From assembly GCA_035581425.1 (NCBI GenBank), contig DATJVP010000159.1:19460-83459 (forward strand): a stretch of DNA of 64,000 nt. The letters are read 5' to 3'. The notes beneath the pieces are model-generated. The model saw only the letters and a program-made list of their open reading frames with translations, was not told the origin of the DNA and did no database searches. The DNA comes from DASZHJ01 sp035581425. Its GTDB lineage: Bacteria; Pseudomonadota; Alphaproteobacteria; ATCC43930; CGMCC-115725. Made by a program: the position numbers and the translations under genes. This document shows, piece after piece, positions 62,158 to 64,000 of the stretch; position 1 is the stretch's first letter; every line of letters begins with the position of its first letter.

Positions 62158-64000
62158 ATGACGTCGAGCCTGCTCTTCGCCGAGCCCCAGATCGAGGCGC
62201 GGAGGCTGCCGGATGGCGGCATGCTGCTGCGCTCGGCCGTCGAGCTGGGCCCGCTTCCGCGCTCCACCTCTGAGTGGCTCCGGCATTGGGCGACGCACAC
62301 ACCCGATCGCGTGTTCCTGGCGGAGCGCCGCGCGGATGGAGGCTGGCGCAAGCTCTCTTATGCCGAGGCCCGCACCGCCGCGCGCGCGATCGGAGAGGCG
62401 CTCATCGAGCGCGAGCTCGGCCCGGAGCGGCCGCTGATGATTCTCTCGGAGAATGGCATTGACCACGCCCTTCTCGTCCTGGGCGCGCTCGAGGCGGGCG
62501 TTCCCGCCGTCCCGGTCTCGACGGCCTATTCGCTCATCTCGAAGGACTTTCAGAAGCTCCGCTACATCGCCGATCTCGTCGAGCCCGGCATGCTCTACGC
62601 CGCGGATGGCGCGCGCTACATCGAGGCGCTAAAGGCGATCAATCTCAAATTCGCAGAGATCGTGGTGAGCGCGAACCCGCCCGCGGGCTTTCGCTCGACC
62701 CCGCTCTCGGCGCTGCTCCGGACGATTCCGGGCGCCGCAATCGAGGCGGCCTCGCAAGCGGTCGGCCACGACACCATCGCTAAAGTCCTCTTCACCTCGG
62801 GCTCGACCGGCGACCCCAAGGGCGTCGTCAACACCCAGCGCATGCTGCTCGCGAACCAGGAGAGCATCGCCCTCATTTGGCCCTTCGTCACGCGACGCCC
62901 GCCGGTGCTGGTCGATTGGCTCCCCTGGAACCACACCTTCGGTGGCAACCACGACTTCAATCTCGTGCTCCGCAATGGCGGCAGCCTCTATATCGACGAA
63001 GGCAAGCCCGTCCCTGGCCTCGTCGAGCGGACGGCCGCCAACCTCAGAGAGATCTCGCCCACGCTCTACCTGAACGTGCCACGCGGCTATGCGATGCTGC
63101 TCGATCAGCTCGAGCGCGACGACGCGCTCGCGCGCAATTTCTTCCGGGAGCTCGACGCGATCTTCTACGCCGCGGCGGCGCTGCCGCAGAGCCTCTGGGA
63201 GCGGATCGAGCGGCTCTCGGACAAGGTACTGGGACGGCGCCTCCCCATGCTCTCCGCCTGGGGCGCGACGGAGACCGCGCCGATGGCGACCGCCGTCCAC
63301 TACCCGATCGCGCGCGCCGGCAACGTCGGCGTCCCCGCGCCGGGCTGGGAGCTGAAGCTCGTGCCGAACAGCGGCCGACTCGAGGTGCGCGTTCGCGGCC
63401 CCATCGTGACGCCCGGTTATTTCAAGCGGCCCGATCTCAGCAAGACGGTCTACGACGCGGAGGGCTTCTATTGTCCCGGCGATGCGATGCGCCTGGAGGA
63501 TCCCGGCGATCTCGCGCGCGGGCTCGTCTTCGATGGCCGGTTTGCCGAGAACTTCAAGCTCTCGACGGGCATCTGGGTGAGCGTCGGGGCGCTCCGCGTC
63601 GCGGCCATCGCGGCCTTGGCGCCGGTGATGGAGGATGGCGTTCTGACGGGGCACGACCGCGACGAGGCGGGCCTACTGGTGTTCCCCAGCCTTGCGGGCT
63701 GCCGCGGGCTCTGCCCGCATCTCCCTAAGGAAGCGCCGCTTGCGGCGCTTGTGCGCGAGCCCGCGATTCGCGCAGCGCTCGCCGCCGGTCTGCGCCGGCT
63801 CAACGCCGCCGGCACCGGCAGCAGCCACCGTATCGGCCGCGCCCTCCTGATGAGCGAGCCGCCCTCGATCGACCGCGGCGAGATCACCGATAAAGGCTAC
63901 CTGAACCAGCGCGCGTGTCTCACGCACCGCGCGGCGCTGGTCGAACTGCTCCATAGCGACCCCCCTGCATCGGAAGTCGTGCTGGCGGGTCGAGGCGAGC
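62158..64000 (+). CDS. AMP-dependent acyl-CoA synthetase, feruloyl-CoA synthase type (runs off the window)
   Basis: At least 614 codons from ATG 62158 (GGAGG 8 bases upstream; ATG 62152 is too close to it), still open at the window edge. P-loop '[26 protein letters not shown]' (about residue 211 onward), '[34 protein letters not shown]', '[21 protein letters not shown]', '[31 protein letters not shown]', '[20 protein letters not shown]' and a C-terminal '[16 protein letters not shown]' with the catalytic Lys. The '[14 protein letters not shown]' run is typical of feruloyl-CoA synthases. It activates an aromatic or other carboxylic acid with ATP and CoA. It would feed the lig pathway if the acid is ferulate-like. 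Confidence 0.88.
   Translation, partial: MTSSLLFAEPQIEARRLPDGGMLLRSAVELGPLPRSTSEWLRHWATHTPDRVFLAERRADGGWRKLSYAEARTAARAIGEALIERELGPERPLMILSENGIDHALLVLGALEAGVPAVPVSTAYSLISKDFQKLRYIADLVEPGMLYAADGARYIEALKAINLKFAEIVVSANPPAGFRSTPLSALLRTIPGAAIEAASQAVGHDTIAKVLFTSGSTGDPKGVVNTQRMLLANQESIALIWPFVTRRPPVLVDWLPWNHTFGGNHDFNLVLRNGGSLYIDEGKPVPGLVERTAANLREISPTLYLNVPRGYAMLLDQLERDDALARNFFRELDAIFYAAAALPQSLWERIERLSDKVLGRRLPMLSAWGATETAPMATAVHYPIARAGNVGVPAPGWELKLVPNSGRLEVRVRGPIVTPGYFKRPDLSKTVYDAEGFYCPGDAMRLEDPGDLARGLVFDGRFAENFKLSTGIWVSVGALRVAAIAALAPVMEDGVLTGHDRDEAGLLVFPSLAGCRGLCPHLPKEAPLAALVREPAIRAALAAGLRRLNAAGTGSSHRIGRALLMSEPPSIDRGEITDKGYLNQRACLTHRAALVELLHSDPPASEVVLAGRGE

Noticed and set aside
61070..62161. 363-codon plus-strand frame opposite the MetE-like gene
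   Set aside because: Antisense shadow of a conserved enzyme; Arg/His/Leu-rich translation without motifs.
62629..63654. 341-codon minus-strand frame opposite the acyl-CoA synthetase
   Set aside because: Antisense shadow; the plus strand carries all adenylating-enzyme motifs in order.

Overview
The window is GC-rich bacterial chromosome with gene content typical of an alphaproteobacterium (MlaC, SapC-family, protocatechuate 4,5-cleavage genes, ergothioneine EgtB/EgtD, PotABCD-like importers, alphaproteobacterial-style filamentous haemagglutinin). A Hyphomicrobiales- or Rhodospirillales-like lineage is my inference. I see no integrase, transposase, CRISPR array, rRNA or plasmid/phage core genes. 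One tRNA gene, tRNA-Arg(CCT), is present.

Layout. (1) 1-21.2 kb: the tail of a possible subtilisin-like protease, a small hypothetical ORF, then a single ~18.8 kb gene for a ~6,266-residue secreted filamentous-haemagglutinin/two-partner-secretion protein built from ~1 kb quasi-repeats. It is followed by a SapC-family gene and an exported protein of unknown function. (2) 21.2-23.0 kb: mlaC, tRNA-Arg(CCT) and a decayed ChaA-type antiporter. (3) 23.0-29.3 kb: egtB and egtD (ergothioneine), an NTF2-like protein, a MOSC/ferredoxin-reductase fusion, a disulfide-reductase-family flavoprotein, and a frameshifted MFS transporter remnant. (4) 29.4-35.7 kb: protocatechuate 4,5-cleavage (lig) genes: ligC on the minus strand, ligJ-ligK, a minus-strand 4,5-dihydroxyphthalate-decarboxylase-like gene, then ligI-ligA-ligB. 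(5) 35.8-41.1 kb: a PotABCD-type ABC importer operon ending in a creatinase/M24-like hydrolase. (6) 41.3-44.8 kb, minus strand: a DUF202 protein, two alpha/beta hydrolases and a three-gene split nitrile hydratase/thiocyanate hydrolase set. (7) 44.8-48.3 kb: a degraded stretch, then a polymorphic toxin/immunity pair (Tox-REase-5-like and Imm52-like). (8) 48.4-58.0 kb: an SDR, a lipoprotein, a class III aminotransferase, an NMT1-type binding protein, a second Pot-type importer, a Dabb protein, a Tat-exported binding protein and an ACMSD-like amidohydrolase. (9) 58.0-64.0 kb: an exported protein, a PagL-like outer-membrane lipase, a proline iminopeptidase, a glycine-zipper lipoprotein, a core-only MetE-type methyltransferase, and an acyl-CoA synthetase of feruloyl-CoA synthase type that runs off the end.

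How the genes fit together. The lig genes cover ring cleavage of protocatechuate (LigAB), CHMS oxidation (LigC), pyrone-dicarboxylate hydrolysis (LigI), oxalomesaconate hydration (LigJ) and aldol cleavage (LigK), feeding pyruvate and oxaloacetate to central metabolism. The terminal acyl-CoA synthetase could start ferulate-type lignin monomer breakdown that feeds the same route. The two Pot-type importers look like nutrient uptake systems with dedicated hydrolases. The giant surface protein, SapC-family protein, MlaC, PagL homologue and toxin/immunity pair form the envelope and competition side of the window. The least explained parts are the giant adhesin with SapC, the split nitrile hydratase set, and the signal-less binding-protein-fold gene inside the lig cluster.
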